Below are positions 23,060-34,105 of a DNA stretch of 64,000 nucleotides, in pieces. The notes beneath the pieces are model-generated. The model was not told the DNA's origin and did no database searches. It saw only the letters and a program-made list of their open reading frames with translations. Position 1 is the stretch's first letter. Every line of letters starts with the position of its first letter. A program made the position numbers and the translations under genes. This DNA comes from Lamellibrachia columna (Eukaryota > Annelida > Polychaeta > Sabellida > Siboglinidae): NCBI GenBank assembly GCA_963662155.1, contig OY759263.1, positions 44,662,002 through 44,726,001 of the forward strand, read 5' to 3'.

Positions 23060-26000
23060 GGGAAACTGACATTGTGTAGTGTTATTATGTATGTAATGTG
23101 TAAATAATGTTTTATTTTAAGATATTTCAGGGATTTACTTTAGGGGTCCGGCTCCCAGTGCTCGCGGTAGTCTCCGGTAATACCAAACCTGGTAGTAAAT
23201 GAGGTGGCATTCAATAAATATTAAGTTTTCCCACTTTATACTTCCGAATCTTCTTTATACACACCTAATGGAGGAATATACAAAATTTCAATCCTACGGG
23301 AGAAGCAATTTTTCAATGCCGTTTTTTAAATTTAATTTTCTCAAAACTGTTATTCCAAGAATGTGTACACTAAAAGTGTAATATCTTGGCCCAGGAGTAA
23401 GATACACTGTTCATGTTGGTGTCATTTTAAAGCTGTGTATCTCCTCTATTTGAATCTGTAATAAAATGGTTTTGTCAAATTGTCGAGAAGAGCCTGGTTT
23501 TGGCATGTGGCATCAATTTTTTACTGTCCTTTCAGGTCTGGACCCGACTTGAAGCCACAATTCAATAGCAGCCACAGTGTGGGGAGCAGATAAGCCTTTA
23601 GTACGAGTAGTTTGCTATTGTTGCAAGTGGATTGAGTAATAAACAAGTCGAGCCAATGAGCATGGACATAAGTCAAAGGATGAACACCAATTTGTGACAT
23701 TTAAATGTGCCCTTCAATTCAATTACAATAATCCACTGGGACGCAGATGAAACAAGCAATGTTTTATGGAAACTATGTGATAAGATATTAAGCATAATTA
23801 TGTGATAAGAGTATAGCAAATAACTATGAGAAAATATATGGAAATTTTCCAGTGGACTGGCATACGTGGGATACTGGGATACAAGACTAACAAAACCATG
23901 GGAGCGGTCGTTGCGGCTTGTATCATTTAGAATAACGACTGTTATCGGGTCAGATGAGACGTGAAAGTGAATTAATTCAACAGTTTATTATATTTTTGAA
24001 GTACTGTGTGTGGTCATCCTTTCGATATAATTGTTATTCAGATGATTATAATGGTATATTATTTAATTTACTGTCATTTCAATTTTTTTGTACGGTGTCC
24101 TGAACGTCACGAACGTGTCTGTTACATTAAGTTAACATCTTCATCGTAACTTTCGAGGTAAATTTATAATAAGATTTTAATTATCGAAGTTGTATGTGAT
24201 CATTAAATTGGCAACATCAATTCTTCCATGAATGTCAGCGCATACACGTATCGCGTGCAGTGAAATGTGGTGTCCACCATTTTTGCCCTGTCGTTACACG
24301 ACAGTCTACTTAGTGCTCACATCATCGAAAACCGGACACAATTTTCAGCAACCCTGCACAATACCGATACAATATGCTAATATATGCAACTATGATCAAA
24401 TATGTTAGTTTCGTGGACGATTTGTGTCATCTTGGTACGATTATCAGTGTCACCGCCTTCAACAAACTGGGACCAAAGAACGTAAAAAGGATGTCGACCA
24501 CAAAGATCGTGCAATGCTTATATTATGCGAATATTGCACATACGTGCACTTTCTTCTTCAAGTTCATGACTCATGGTCAAGGAGCTTTTGTTTTTCCAAT
24601 TGAAAAACACTTTTTCGGTAGCCAGCTGCTAAGAACAGAGAGACCATTGTTGGTAATGCGCAGCACATTTACACGTACATTAATGATACCTTAGCCATCC
24701 CCCGACAAGATGAACACACAATAGCATAACCTATTTTTATCGTTGAGGAAGGGACAATTCCCAGAGAAAGGATATGTAGAAAACTCAACTTGGGGGGGGG
24801 GGCAATCAATGATACGAGAAGGGAGCATGGTTTCATGGGTAGTTAACCATTCATTACCTAGAGAGCGAAGCTGCTTCTGCACATCACGCATTAGAAGAAT
24901 AAGAGCACACACCAACCTGCACTTCACTTGCAGGTGGGAGAAGTTTTTTCTATCTTCAGTTTGGTGGCAGAAATTGTGATATTTTGTTCAGTGTGCATGA
25001 ACTAATATACCTAGAATTTGTTAAAACAAAAGCAATTTTGCTTACCTGCAGTTGGCATTGAATATTTCAAGAAATGACTTCCAAAATCAAAATCTTACCA
25101 CTGTTTCAATAACTATGATAGATTTGGACTTGAATCATGCTGGACTTGAATCATTTAGGCTTGGAGCCAGTTGGACTTCACTGATGGTGCAAATGGTGCA
25201 GTCCATGTAGTTACTTTTGATTTTGTTTTATTAATTACATATATTTCTTTTCTCTTTTTCTTTTGGTTGGGTAGTTTATACAATAAAAATCAATATTCCT
25301 ACGATGACGTCCTATCAGGACGTCATCTTCATTAATACTGATGAAGTCATCTTTAAAAGATCGGCGAAAGCTCTTCAGGTAATAAAAACCTTTAGGACAT
25401 GGAAAAAGAAATGTGGTGTTAAGACAATTTTGTTCCATAACTAATGAAGTTGAAATTAATACTTATAGCGAAATAGCGTCCGTGTAAAGTAGTAATTCTT
25501 CCTTTGATGAATTAAATATGCTTTACATTAGACTTTAGAAATGCGATCAGACGTCGGGCGACACTTCGTTGATTGACTAAAATGCATTCCCGTAGAGGTT
25601 CCTGAAAAGTGTGAACAATCAGGCTAAGAGCCACAAAGTCACGATGAAGGGAATCGGTAGTCTTGCTCGGAAGACAGTGCCGAAGGAAACTGGTAACTTG
25701 TCTGCCACTCGGCCACTGGTTCAGTGAACGCAAAGGTGGCGTCTACTATTATCCAAGGAATTATATTCAGTTCCATTCAACCACCCCACACAACGTCGCC
25801 AAGAATAATAGCATCGGGCTGCACCGCGAACAATACCCAGTCCAAGTTTCGGTCATGCGTCGGCGAGCAAGTTTCTATTTCGTTTGTTGTCACCAATTCC
25901 CGACCACCGGATTCGGCGATGCATAACATAATCAAAATGTTTACGTAATAGGCACGCCACATAGAATTCGTTCAAAGATAACTATGTGTGATCGTTCAAC

Positions 26001-26640
26001 TATTTTAAAGTATGTTATATGAGATAGTTGTTAGATTATTATGCTAAGCAGATGTATTGATAAAATATAATATCATAAGCTGTAACATCTGTCTGTGCCA
26101 CATGGAACTAATTTCAGCTAGTTCCATTGAGATATTCTAAGTGTTTTAGACAAGGTAGTAACACGACAGCATACATTTATTTACTTCAATGTTAATGTTT
26201 TCGAGTATATTATTTATATATTTTGTCGTTGTAAAATTGCACACAACCAAACAATTCGTACCCGAGTAGATTTAACCCTGATGGAAATCGTACCCGAGAG
26301 AATACACACACGACCGATTCGTATCGAACATATATGTTGTCATGCATGTAACGTTAATCTAAGATTACACTATGTGGCGATATATAACCTTAATCTAACA
26401 TTACACTATGTGGCGAATAATGTTCATATTAAGAGAAACAGTCAGGGCTGCAAGAAGTTGTGTTTACTTATACCGTTGTGAAGTTAATCATAAAAATGAT
26501 CCAGCTGTTTTATATGATTTACCAACACCGATATTTATGACACATAATGATAACCAATATATCTGTAATAACACACATCAACGTAACTTTTTTGCAAACA
26601 CAGTGACTTTTTAATACCTTTCTATTTCCTCGCGGCTCCA
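23060..26640. other. Long stretch without a confident gene
   Basis: Mostly AT-rich unique-looking DNA. Frames of 60-106 codons occur (for example 24374-24694 plus; 25777-25962 minus, with a hydrophobic start) but none resembles a known protein. A palindromic GATGACGTCCTATCAGGACGT segment is near 25302-25324 (CGTCCT/AGGACG). A run of nine or more G is at 24793. Confidence 0.4.
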
Positions 26641-26735
26641 TTTTTACGAGTAGCCATGTATAAAGTTATAGTTTAAAATTATGACTTTGATGAAATGTCT
26701 CGATGAGCGCAACAGTTGCCGGTCGCGCTGGTGTA

Positions 26736-26815
26736 ACAGTATATCCCCCTGGATATATCCCCCCGAGGGGGAAGATGCCCTAGGATATATCCCCCACCCT
26801 GGATATTCCCCCCAA
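26736..26815. repeat. Short minisatellite of GGATATATCCCCC-like units
   Basis: Four imperfect units (GTATATCCCCC, GGATATATCCCCCC, GGATATATCCCCC, GGATATTCCCCCC) lie in 80 bp, ending about 80 bp before the left Gypsy LTR. Confidence 0.8.
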
Positions 26816-26895
26816 TACCAAAGTTGTCTTGACTCCACACTATTTTCCCCCACAAGTAGAAAAACATATGGTGCAATTAATTCAATATTTATTAT

Positions 26896-27096
26896 TGTGG
26901 TGTATTTGGGATACTAAGTCTCGATCCGCGTTTTCAGTTACCCGTGTTTTGATACCGGAGACCCCGGGCGTTTTTATGTTGCTTGTATCCGTGGCGTGGT
27001 GCAGCCATGTTGCGTTAATAAAGTTTTTGTCAATTGCGACATCGTTAGTTATTGTCAATTGCGACAACGTGAATTATTGTCAATGGCGACATAATA
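26896..27096 (+). repeat. Gypsy 5' LTR
   Basis: Starts TGTGGTGTATTT and ends GCGACATAATA. It contains a GTTAATAAAGTTTTT segment whose AATAAA may serve as the polyadenylation signal, then three GTCAATTGCGAC-like short repeats near the 3' end. About 97% identical to the 3' LTR. Confidence 0.92.
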
Positions 27097-27099
27097 AAT

Positions 27100-27112
27100 T
27101 GGCGACGAGGAT
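27100..27112 (+). promoter_or_regulatory. Putative primer-binding site
   Basis: TGGCGACGAGGAT begins four bases inside the 5' LTR. The TGG start is where the CCA end of a tRNA primer would pair. The tRNA was not identified. Confidence 0.6.
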
Positions 27113-27113
27113 T

Positions 27114-27137
27114 TAACCCTAACCCTAACCCTAACCC
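27114..27137 (+). repeat. Four telomere-type TAACCC repeats in the Gypsy leader
   Basis: Exactly four perfect TAACCC units immediately follow the primer-binding site and end 16 bp before the gag ATG. They are part of the element's leader rather than a chromosome end, since LTR and gag flank them directly. Confidence 0.95.
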
Positions 27138-27153
27138 GTACTCGCTAGCAGGC

Positions 27154-27609
27154 ATGGACCACGAAGGATTGCCTGTGTTTGCAACCGAATCGGCGGAGAC
27201 AGCGGCTCAACGTTGAGACCGATGGTTGAAACGTTTCGTAAACTTTATTGTGGCAAAGCGGATCACAGACGATGTACAAAAGAAAGCCATGCTTCTACAC
27301 TACGCTGGGGAGGAAGTGTTCGACTTGGGTGAGTCATTCGTTTTCCGCCAGGCGGCGCAACTTGCGGATGAAACGTTAGATAAATGCAACGCACGTTTAA
27401 GACGAATTGCGAGAAACTGCAACTTTCACGACGTGGACAGGAAAGTTCGTTCCCAGATTATACAGAAATGCCAAAACAGCAAAGTGCGAGACAATGGACT
27501 GAGCGAACCAAGCATCAGCCTGGCCGATTTAATAAAGTACGGGCGTACTTTAGAGGCAACACACGCGCAGGGCCAAGCGATGGTCGGCAATGGTGGCGTT
27601 GGGGAATAA
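27154..27609 (+). pseudogene. Gypsy gag, N-terminal part
   Basis: ATG at 27154; an in-frame TGA occurs at codon 21 (27214). From 27226 the frame is open for 127 codons with KRFVNFIVAKRITDDVQKKA and a C-terminal SISLADLIKYGRTLEAT, typical of small Gypsy capsid proteins that end in a helix before the zinc knuckles. The capsid looks internally shortened around the LGESFVFRQAA region, where expected helices are missing. It ends at a stop at 27607, with the continuation in another frame. Confidence 0.75.
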
Positions 27610-27663
27610 CCGAAAATACACAAGGTATTTGTCAAACAGCAGACACATCCACGGCATGGTAAT

Positions 27664-27971
27664 CGCCAAACGAGACCCAACAGAGGTAGGAATTTAGGCA
27701 AAAATTCCAACACTCATAACCACAATTGCAGTGGTTGTGGTGGGGCAATACACGAGAAGAGAGAGAGAGCCAGTGCCCGGCGTGGGGGAAGAAATGTTAT
27801 CGATGCCATCGTGAAAACCACTTTTCTAGAGTTTGTCGAGCATCAAGGGAAACACATGCCGTACAAAACGTGTCCCAGAACGTTCCTTCGGTACCACATG
27901 TATCGTACGATGAATACAACATGGGCATGTATCATACTTCAGTGAACCATGGCAGTCGTGTCAAACTATAA
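27664..27971 (+). pseudogene. Gypsy gag nucleocapsid (zinc knuckles)
   Basis: After a frame change the sequence gives CSGCGG (first knuckle, damaged) and CYRCHRENHFSRVC, a perfect CX2CX4HX4C knuckle, followed by a hydrophilic linker. A TAA at 27969 stops it in the same frame in which the protease starts three bases later. Nucleocapsid binds the element's RNA during packaging. Confidence 0.8.
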
Positions 27972-28732
27972 ATGTGTGCAGTGACATTAAACGGCGTGCC
28001 AGTAATGATGGAGATTGACACTGGTGCGACTACATCCATCATCAGTTCGAAAAAATTCGGCAGTCAACAATTGCAGCTGACTACTGAGAATTTGCCCACG
28101 TTGAGAACTTATTCTGGACATATGATACAGCCAGCAGGGGGCGTGACAGTGGATGTGCGTCACCAGGAACAGTCATACACTCTGCCTTCTTTAGTGGTGA
28201 TTGGCAATGGGCCCAATTTGCTCGGAAGGGACTGGTTAGAGCACATGAAGTTGGACTGGTCAGCAGTGCATCGAGTGGATGAGGTTGACTATGCTGTCAT
28301 GTTTCCGGAGCTGTTCAAGGATGGTCTGAGAAAACTGAAGAATGTCAAAGCAAAACTATATGTCGACAGCGAAGCTATGCCACGTTGTTTCAAACCACGT
28401 ACAGTTCCTCTAGCGTTGAGAGGCAAAGTTGACAAGGAACTTGATCGATTGCAAGCTCAAGGCGTGATCAGTCCAGTAGAGCATTCAGACTGGGCGGCGC
28501 CTATCGTACCAGTTTTGAAAGCGAATGGCGAAGTGCGCATCTGTGGTGATTATAAACTTACCGTAAACACAGCTGCAAAAACTTATCAGTATCCGATTCC
28601 CAACATCGAAGACCTGTATTCAAAACTTGCAGGTGGTGTGGTGTATTCCAAACTTGACTTGAGTCATGCTTACCAGCAGGTGGCACTCAGTGAGGAGTCA
28701 CAGAAACTGACCACGATCACTACACTGAAAGT
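27972..28732 (+). pseudogene. Gypsy protease and first part of RT
   Basis: The retropepsin active site DTGATTSIIS lies at about residues 16-25 of this frame, with NLLGRDWLEHMKLDW (the 'LLGRDWL' C-terminal protease motif) near residue 80. The RT begins with VDKELDRLQAQGVISPVEHS, then WAAPIVPV, CGDYKLTVN and the first catalytic Asp in SKLDLSHAYQQV. A one-base change near 28732 breaks the frame before the palm. It shares its frame with the knuckle frame upstream, separated only by a stop. Confidence 0.88.
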
Positions 28733-29125
28733 TTCAGTTTACACGGCTGTGCTGTGGGGTATCGTCTGCACCCGGTATATTCCAACGCGCGATGGAACAA
28801 CTCGTTCAAGGCATACCGATGGTGGCAGTTTACCTCGATGACATCTTAGTGTCTGGTCGCACATTGGAAGAAGCTCGAGCGAATCTCCTGACTGTATTGA
28901 GTCGACTGCAAACAGCAGGTTTGCGGCTCAGAATAGAGAAGTGCTCCTTCATGCAAGAATCTTGTGTCTACCTGGGACATCGATTGGATGCAGAAGGGAT
29001 CCACCCTACTAACGAGAAACTACTCGCGTTGCAAAATGCTCCAGAACCGAAGTCAGTATCCGAGCTGCGAAGCTATTTGGGAATGGTGAATTATTACCAC
29101 AAGTTTCTCAAGAATCTCAATTGCA
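28733..29125 (+). pseudogene. Gypsy RT, palm and connection
   Basis: Continues the RT in the next frame. The catalytic motif VYLDDILVSG gives the two metal-binding aspartates; then follow LRIEKCSFMQESCVYLGH and SELRSYLGMVNYYHKFLKNL (thumb/connection). The frame breaks at about 29125, just where the RNase H domain would start. Confidence 0.88.
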
Positions 29126-29696
29126 GTTCTAGCACCACTGCACGAGCTGTTGCAAAAATACACTCCATGGCACTGGGGGTCGGCACAGTCGCAAGCGTTC
29201 GAAGAGTCGAAAGCGTTATTGCAATCAACACAAGTGCTGGTTCATTATGACCCGCGAATACCACTGGTGTTAAGCCATATGGCATCGGAGCTGTGCTATC
29301 ACATCAGATGCTAGACGGCTCGGACAAACCTGTCGCATTCGCGTCGCGAACACTCGCTCCAGCAGAGAGGAATTATGCGCAGATTGAGCGAGAAGGACTT
29401 TGGTGTCACCAAATTCCACAAATATGTCTACGGCCGAGACGTTGTCATTCAGACAGACCACCGCCCACTATTTGGTCTGCTGAAAGAGGACAAGATGATC
29501 TCACCACTCGCGAGCGCAAGAATCCAGCGATGGGCACTGACATTGTCAAACTACCAGTATCACCTGCGATACAAACCTGGTGTGCAGAACACTAACGCAG
29601 ATGGTCTGAGCAGACTACCGTTATCAACGAAGACACCTTATGTTCCTGTGCCAGAGGAAGTGGTTCTGTCGTTGTCAATGACACACCAATCACAGT
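29126..29696 (+). pseudogene. Gypsy RNase H region
   Basis: The first half is scrambled by frame changes (29125-29374). From 29375 the frame reads EKDFGVTKFHKYVYGRDVV, then TDHRPLFGLL and LRYKPGVQNTNADGLSRLP, the end of the Gypsy RNase H domain with the conserved TDH and 'N-x-x-A-D-x-L-S-R' motifs. It stops at 29696. A further stop at 29761 lies in the linker to integrase. Confidence 0.85.
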
Positions 29697-29841
29697 GACC
29701 AAAATAGCACAGTGGACAGCTCGAGATCCAGTGCTATCAAAAGTGCTGAACTTCGTTTTGTAGGGCTGGCCATCAGTTGCTGACGAGGAGTTCACAGCGT
29801 ACAGTAGAAGGAAAGATGAACTGTCAGTAGAGCAAGGATGC

Positions 29842-30789
29842 TTGCTGTGGGGATCTCGCGTTATCATCCCAGCACCAGGACGAGAGGAACTACTCAACGA
29901 ACTTCACGAATGCCATCCAGGTATCGTGAGGATGAAGACATTAGCACGCAGCTACCTGTGGTGGCCAGGACTTGACGCAGAGATCGAACTCAAAGTGCGT
30001 AGCTGTGGTGTATGTCAAGAACACAGCAAGTTGCCAGCAAATGCAAACTTACACCCGTGGGAGTGGCCAGGCAAAGCGTGGTACCGCGTGCATATCTACT
30101 ACGCTGGTCCGTTCGAAGGGAAACTTATTCTAGTCATTGTGGATGCTCATTCAAAATACATTGACGCGCATGTCATGACATCTTCGACTACCGCTGCTTC
30201 CATATTGCGGATTCGTCAAACATTTGCGACACATGGCCTGTCATGCACCTTGGTGTCAGATAATGGAACTGCATTCACCAGCCATGAATTGCAGAACTTC
30301 TGCAGGAGCAATGGCATCAAGCACATCCGTAGTGCGCCATTCCACCCAGCCAGCAATGGGCTCGCAGAAAGGGCTGTACAAACTATCAAAGACGCTCTAA
30401 AGAAAATCAACGGTGGTGATCTCGAAACCAGGATGTATCAATTCCTGTCACGATATCGGGTAACGCCTCAAACGACAACTGGTCAAACGCCTGCAGAGAT
30501 GCTTATGTCAACACGACCGCGATTCAGGCTTGATCTCCTGTATCCGGCGGTGGAAGATCGTGTGTTAAACAAACAAGCCACTGCACGAGAGAATCACAAC
30601 GCAGCAGTAACCGAGCGAACATTCTTTGCAGGTGATGCAGTTCGGGCCATGAACTTTGCAGCTAAACCGAAATGTCTACCCGGAGTACTTCACACTCGCT
30701 TGGGTCCAGTGTCGTTCACTGTCACTCTGACTGATGGACGCGTATGGAGACGTCATGTGAGTAGTATGTTGGTGTTTTTGAAGGCTTAA
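29842..30789 (+). pseudogene. Gypsy integrase, C-terminus replaced by foldback sequence
   Basis: This frame holds the H2C2 zinc domain (LHECHPGIVRMKTLARSYLW, later CGVCQEH) and the DDE core: Asp in VIVDAHSKY, Asp in LVSDNGTAFTS, Glu in GLAERAVQTI. The end of the C-terminal domain (GPVSFTVTL, GRVWRRHV) is reached at base 30759. The last ten codons and stop (30760-30789) belong to the foldback insert, not to integrase. This is the longest intact frame of the element. Confidence 0.9.
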
Positions 30790-32265
30790 AAATGTGGGGC
30801 AGATTTGCTTCATTCTGATTGGTCGAAATTTGAAATGGAGCGTTCTGATTGGTCGAGAGCATTTCACCACCAGGGCGCCACGTGAAAATCCCCTATTATC
30901 GCTCAAATGTGGGGCTCTTTCTGATTGGTCGCGAGCAGGGCGCTACGGATCAATTGTGTCGACGGTTCTGATGGGTCGAGAGCAGTCACGTGACCTACGA
31001 CGTCACAGTTCCTCATTTACATATCACGTGACCTCTATGGAGACTACTTGTTTTGCTGCCATGTTGTTTTGCGATGATACGATCACCAGAGGGCGCTGCT
31101 ACGGGTCAAGGTCAACTGTGTCGACGGTTCTGATGGGTCGAGAGCAGTCACGTGACATATGACGTCACAGCTCCTCCCCTATTATCTAAAATGAGGAGAT
31201 TTTGGGGCACTGTTTTGCGATGATACGATCGCCAGGGACGCTACAGGTCAAGGTCAAAGGTCGGTGGCGAGCGTTCTGATTGGTCGAGAGTCCTATGACG
31301 TCACCTCATCAAGTGTGAATACAATTGCCAATTAGGGTTAGGGTTAGTAACCCTAATGGAAAATTCCAGAAAAAACTGTAGGAATAATTTTCAGTTAGGG
31401 TTAGGGTTAGTAACCCTAATGAAAGGTCAAAGGTCACCGACCTTTTGTACTTATACAATTGCCAGTTAGGGTTAGAGTTAGTAACCCTAATTATGTCGTC
31501 TGTAGTGAACCCTAATACGAACCCTGACCCTAACCCTAAAAGGACATGCAGTAAGAACGGTTGTGATGACAGTGGCGGTTCGGATTAATACTGAAGATTA
31601 TGGCGCGCTTTTTGAGACGTGTCTGGGTACAGAACCGGTTCAAACCGGTGTCATGTAGTTTTTTTCTTTTCTGGAACGTTCGAACGTCATGGAATTTTCC
31701 ATGCTCACGAAAAGAAACACGATCCCGCATTTTCACCCTGCTAGCAGACTGAAACCTAGCGGTCGAAAGTTCTTGCATGCAGCGGGAAAAACGTAGCTGT
31801 ACATGTAAGCTATACGACGCATATCGCATCATTGCCTTATATTGAGAACTTTTCGACGTATGTCGTTTCGCGTCGACACCTACATATTGCCTATTTCACC
31901 ACGAGTCTGCAAGAACACCGCGAGGTCAAAAGGTCAAGGTCAACAAAAACACCGTCGCTTTCTGGAACGTTCGAAAGAAGTCACGCCTTTTCACCCAGCT
32001 ACCAGACTGAAACCTAGCGGACGAAAGTTCGTGCATGCAGCGGGAAAAACGTAGCCGTGCATATAAGCTATACGACGCATATCGCATCATTGCATTATAT
32101 TGAGAACTTTTCGACGTGTCGTTTCGCGAAGGTCAAGGTCAACAAAAAAAAACACCGTCGCTTTCTGGAACGTCCGAACGAAGTCATGGAATTTTCCATA
32201 AACACCGCGAGGTCAAAAGGTCAAGGTCAACAAAAAACACCGCCGCTTTCTGGAACGTTCGAACG
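30760..32265 (+). repeat. Foldback left outer arm
   Basis: Contains several TTCTGATTGGTCGA (inverted CCAAT) copies, CACGTGAC E-boxes, TGACGTCA sites at 31160 and 31296, a perfect DR1 AGGTCAAAGGTCA at 31424-31436, three TTAGGG hairpin units (31332-31490) and three copies of an AGGTCAAGGTCAAC...TTTCTGGAACGTTCGAA module (31923-32270). Confidence 0.88.
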
Positions 32266-34105
32266 TTGTAAGTTGAAAGTTTGCAATATGAAGTTTGTAA
32301 GTTGGAAGTTTGAAAGTTTGAAGTTTGTGATGTGAAACTTGGTGATATGAAAAGTTCTTGTTTGGAAGTTTATATATTGAAAGTTCGTGTTATGAAAATT
32401 TGTTAGTTGGAAGTTTGTGATGTGAAAAGTTTATGGTTTGGAAGTTTGTTGTTATGAAAATTTGTTAGTTGGAAGTTTGTTATGTGAAAAGTTTATGTTA
32501 TGAAAGGTTGTAAGTTGGAAGTTTGTGATGTGAAAATTTTGGTTTGTAAGTTGAAAGTTTACAATATGAAGTTTGTAAGTTTGAAAGTTGGAAGTTTGTG
32601 ATGTGAAACTTGGTGATATGAAAAGTTTATGTTTAGAAGTTTATGTTTTGAAAGTTTGTGTTATGAAAATTTGTTAGTTGAAAGTTTGTGATGTGGAAAG
32701 TTTATGTTTTGAAAGTTTATTTTATGAAAGTTTGTAAGTTGGAAGTATGTAAGTTGAAAGTTTGCAATATGAAGTTTGTAAGTTGGAAGTTTGTGATGTG
32801 AAACTTGGTGGTATGAAAAGTTTGTTACGAAAGTTTGAAATTTGGAAGTTTGTTGTTTTGAAAGTTTGTGTTATGAAGTTGTGTTAGTTGGAAGTTTGTA
32901 ATGTGAAAAGTTTATGTTTTGAAAGTTTGTAAGTTGGAAGTATGTAAGTTGCAAATTTGGGTTTACAAGTTGAAAGTTTACAGTATGAAGTTTGTAAGTT
33001 GGAAGTTTGTGATGTGAAACTTGGTGGTATGTAAAGTTTGTTATGAAAGTTTGAAATTTGGAAGTTTGTTGTTTTGAAAGTTTATGTTATGAAAATTTGT
33101 TAGTTGGAAGTTTGTGATGTGAAAAGTTTATGTTTTGAAAGTTTATATTATGAAAGTTTGTAAGTTGGAAGTTTGTGATGTGAAAATTTGGGTTTGTAAG
33201 TTGAAAGTTTGCAATATGAAGTTTGTAATTTGGAAGTTTGAACGTTGGAAGTTTGTGATGTGAAACTTGGTGGTATGAAAAGTTTATGTTTGGAAGTTCA
33301 TGTTTTGCAAGTTTGTCTGATGAAAATTTGTTAGTTGGAAGTTTGTAACATAAAGTTGAAAGTTTGTAAGTTGAAAATTTGCAAGATGGAAGTGTGTAAG
33401 TAGAAAGTTTGTAACATGAAAATTTATGTTATGAAAGTTTGTAAGTTGGAAGTATGTAAGTTGAAAATTTGGGTTTGTAAGTTGAAAGTTTGCAATATGA
33501 AGTTTGTAAGTTGGAAGTTTGAAATTTGTGATGTGAAACTTGGTGGTATGAAAAGTTTATGTTTGGAAGTTCATGTTTTGAAAGTTTGCGTTATGAAAAT
33601 AGTTTGTAAGTTGAAAATTTGCAAGTTGGAAGTGTATAAGTAGAAAGTTTGTAAGTTTGTAACATAAACATTTATTATATAAAAGTTTGTGTTATGAAAC
33701 TTTGCAATTTTGAAGTTTGTAAGTTGAATCTTGTAAGTTGGAAGTTTGTGGTGTGAAAAAGTTTATGTTTTGAAAGTTTATGTTATGAAAGTTTGTAAGT
33801 TGGAAGTTTGTGATGTGAAAATTTGGGTGTGTAAGTTGAAAGTTTGTAATATGAAGTTTGAAGTTTATGTTTGGAAGTTCATGTTATGAAAATTTGTAAG
33901 TTCGAAGTTTGTGATGTGAAAAGTTTATGTTTTGAAAGTTTATGTTATGAAAATTTGTAAGTTGGAAGTATGTAAGTTGAAAATTTGGGTTTGCAAGTTG
34001 AAAGTTTGCAATATGAAGTTTGAAGTTTGTGATGTGAAACTTGGTGATATGAAAAGTTTATGTTTGGAAGTTCATGTTTTGAAAATTTGTCTTATGAAAA
34101 TTTAT
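32266..34105 (+). repeat. Foldback left minisatellite (AAGTTTGTAAGTTGGAAG type)
   Basis: About 1.8 kb of degenerate 15-20 bp units around GGAAGTTTGTNANTTGAAA, with higher-order blocks of roughly 150-250 bp that recur. The strand is nearly free of C. Confidence 0.92.

Noticed and set aside
24374..24694. 106-codon plus-strand frame
   Set aside because: No family resemblance, no promoter or splice evidence. The length is not exceptional in AT-rich DNA.
25777..25962. Minus-strand frame starting MWRAYYVNILIMLCIAESGG, possible signal peptide exon
   Set aside because: The plus strand of the same bases is equally open, the family is not recognisable, and no convincing continuation exon was found.
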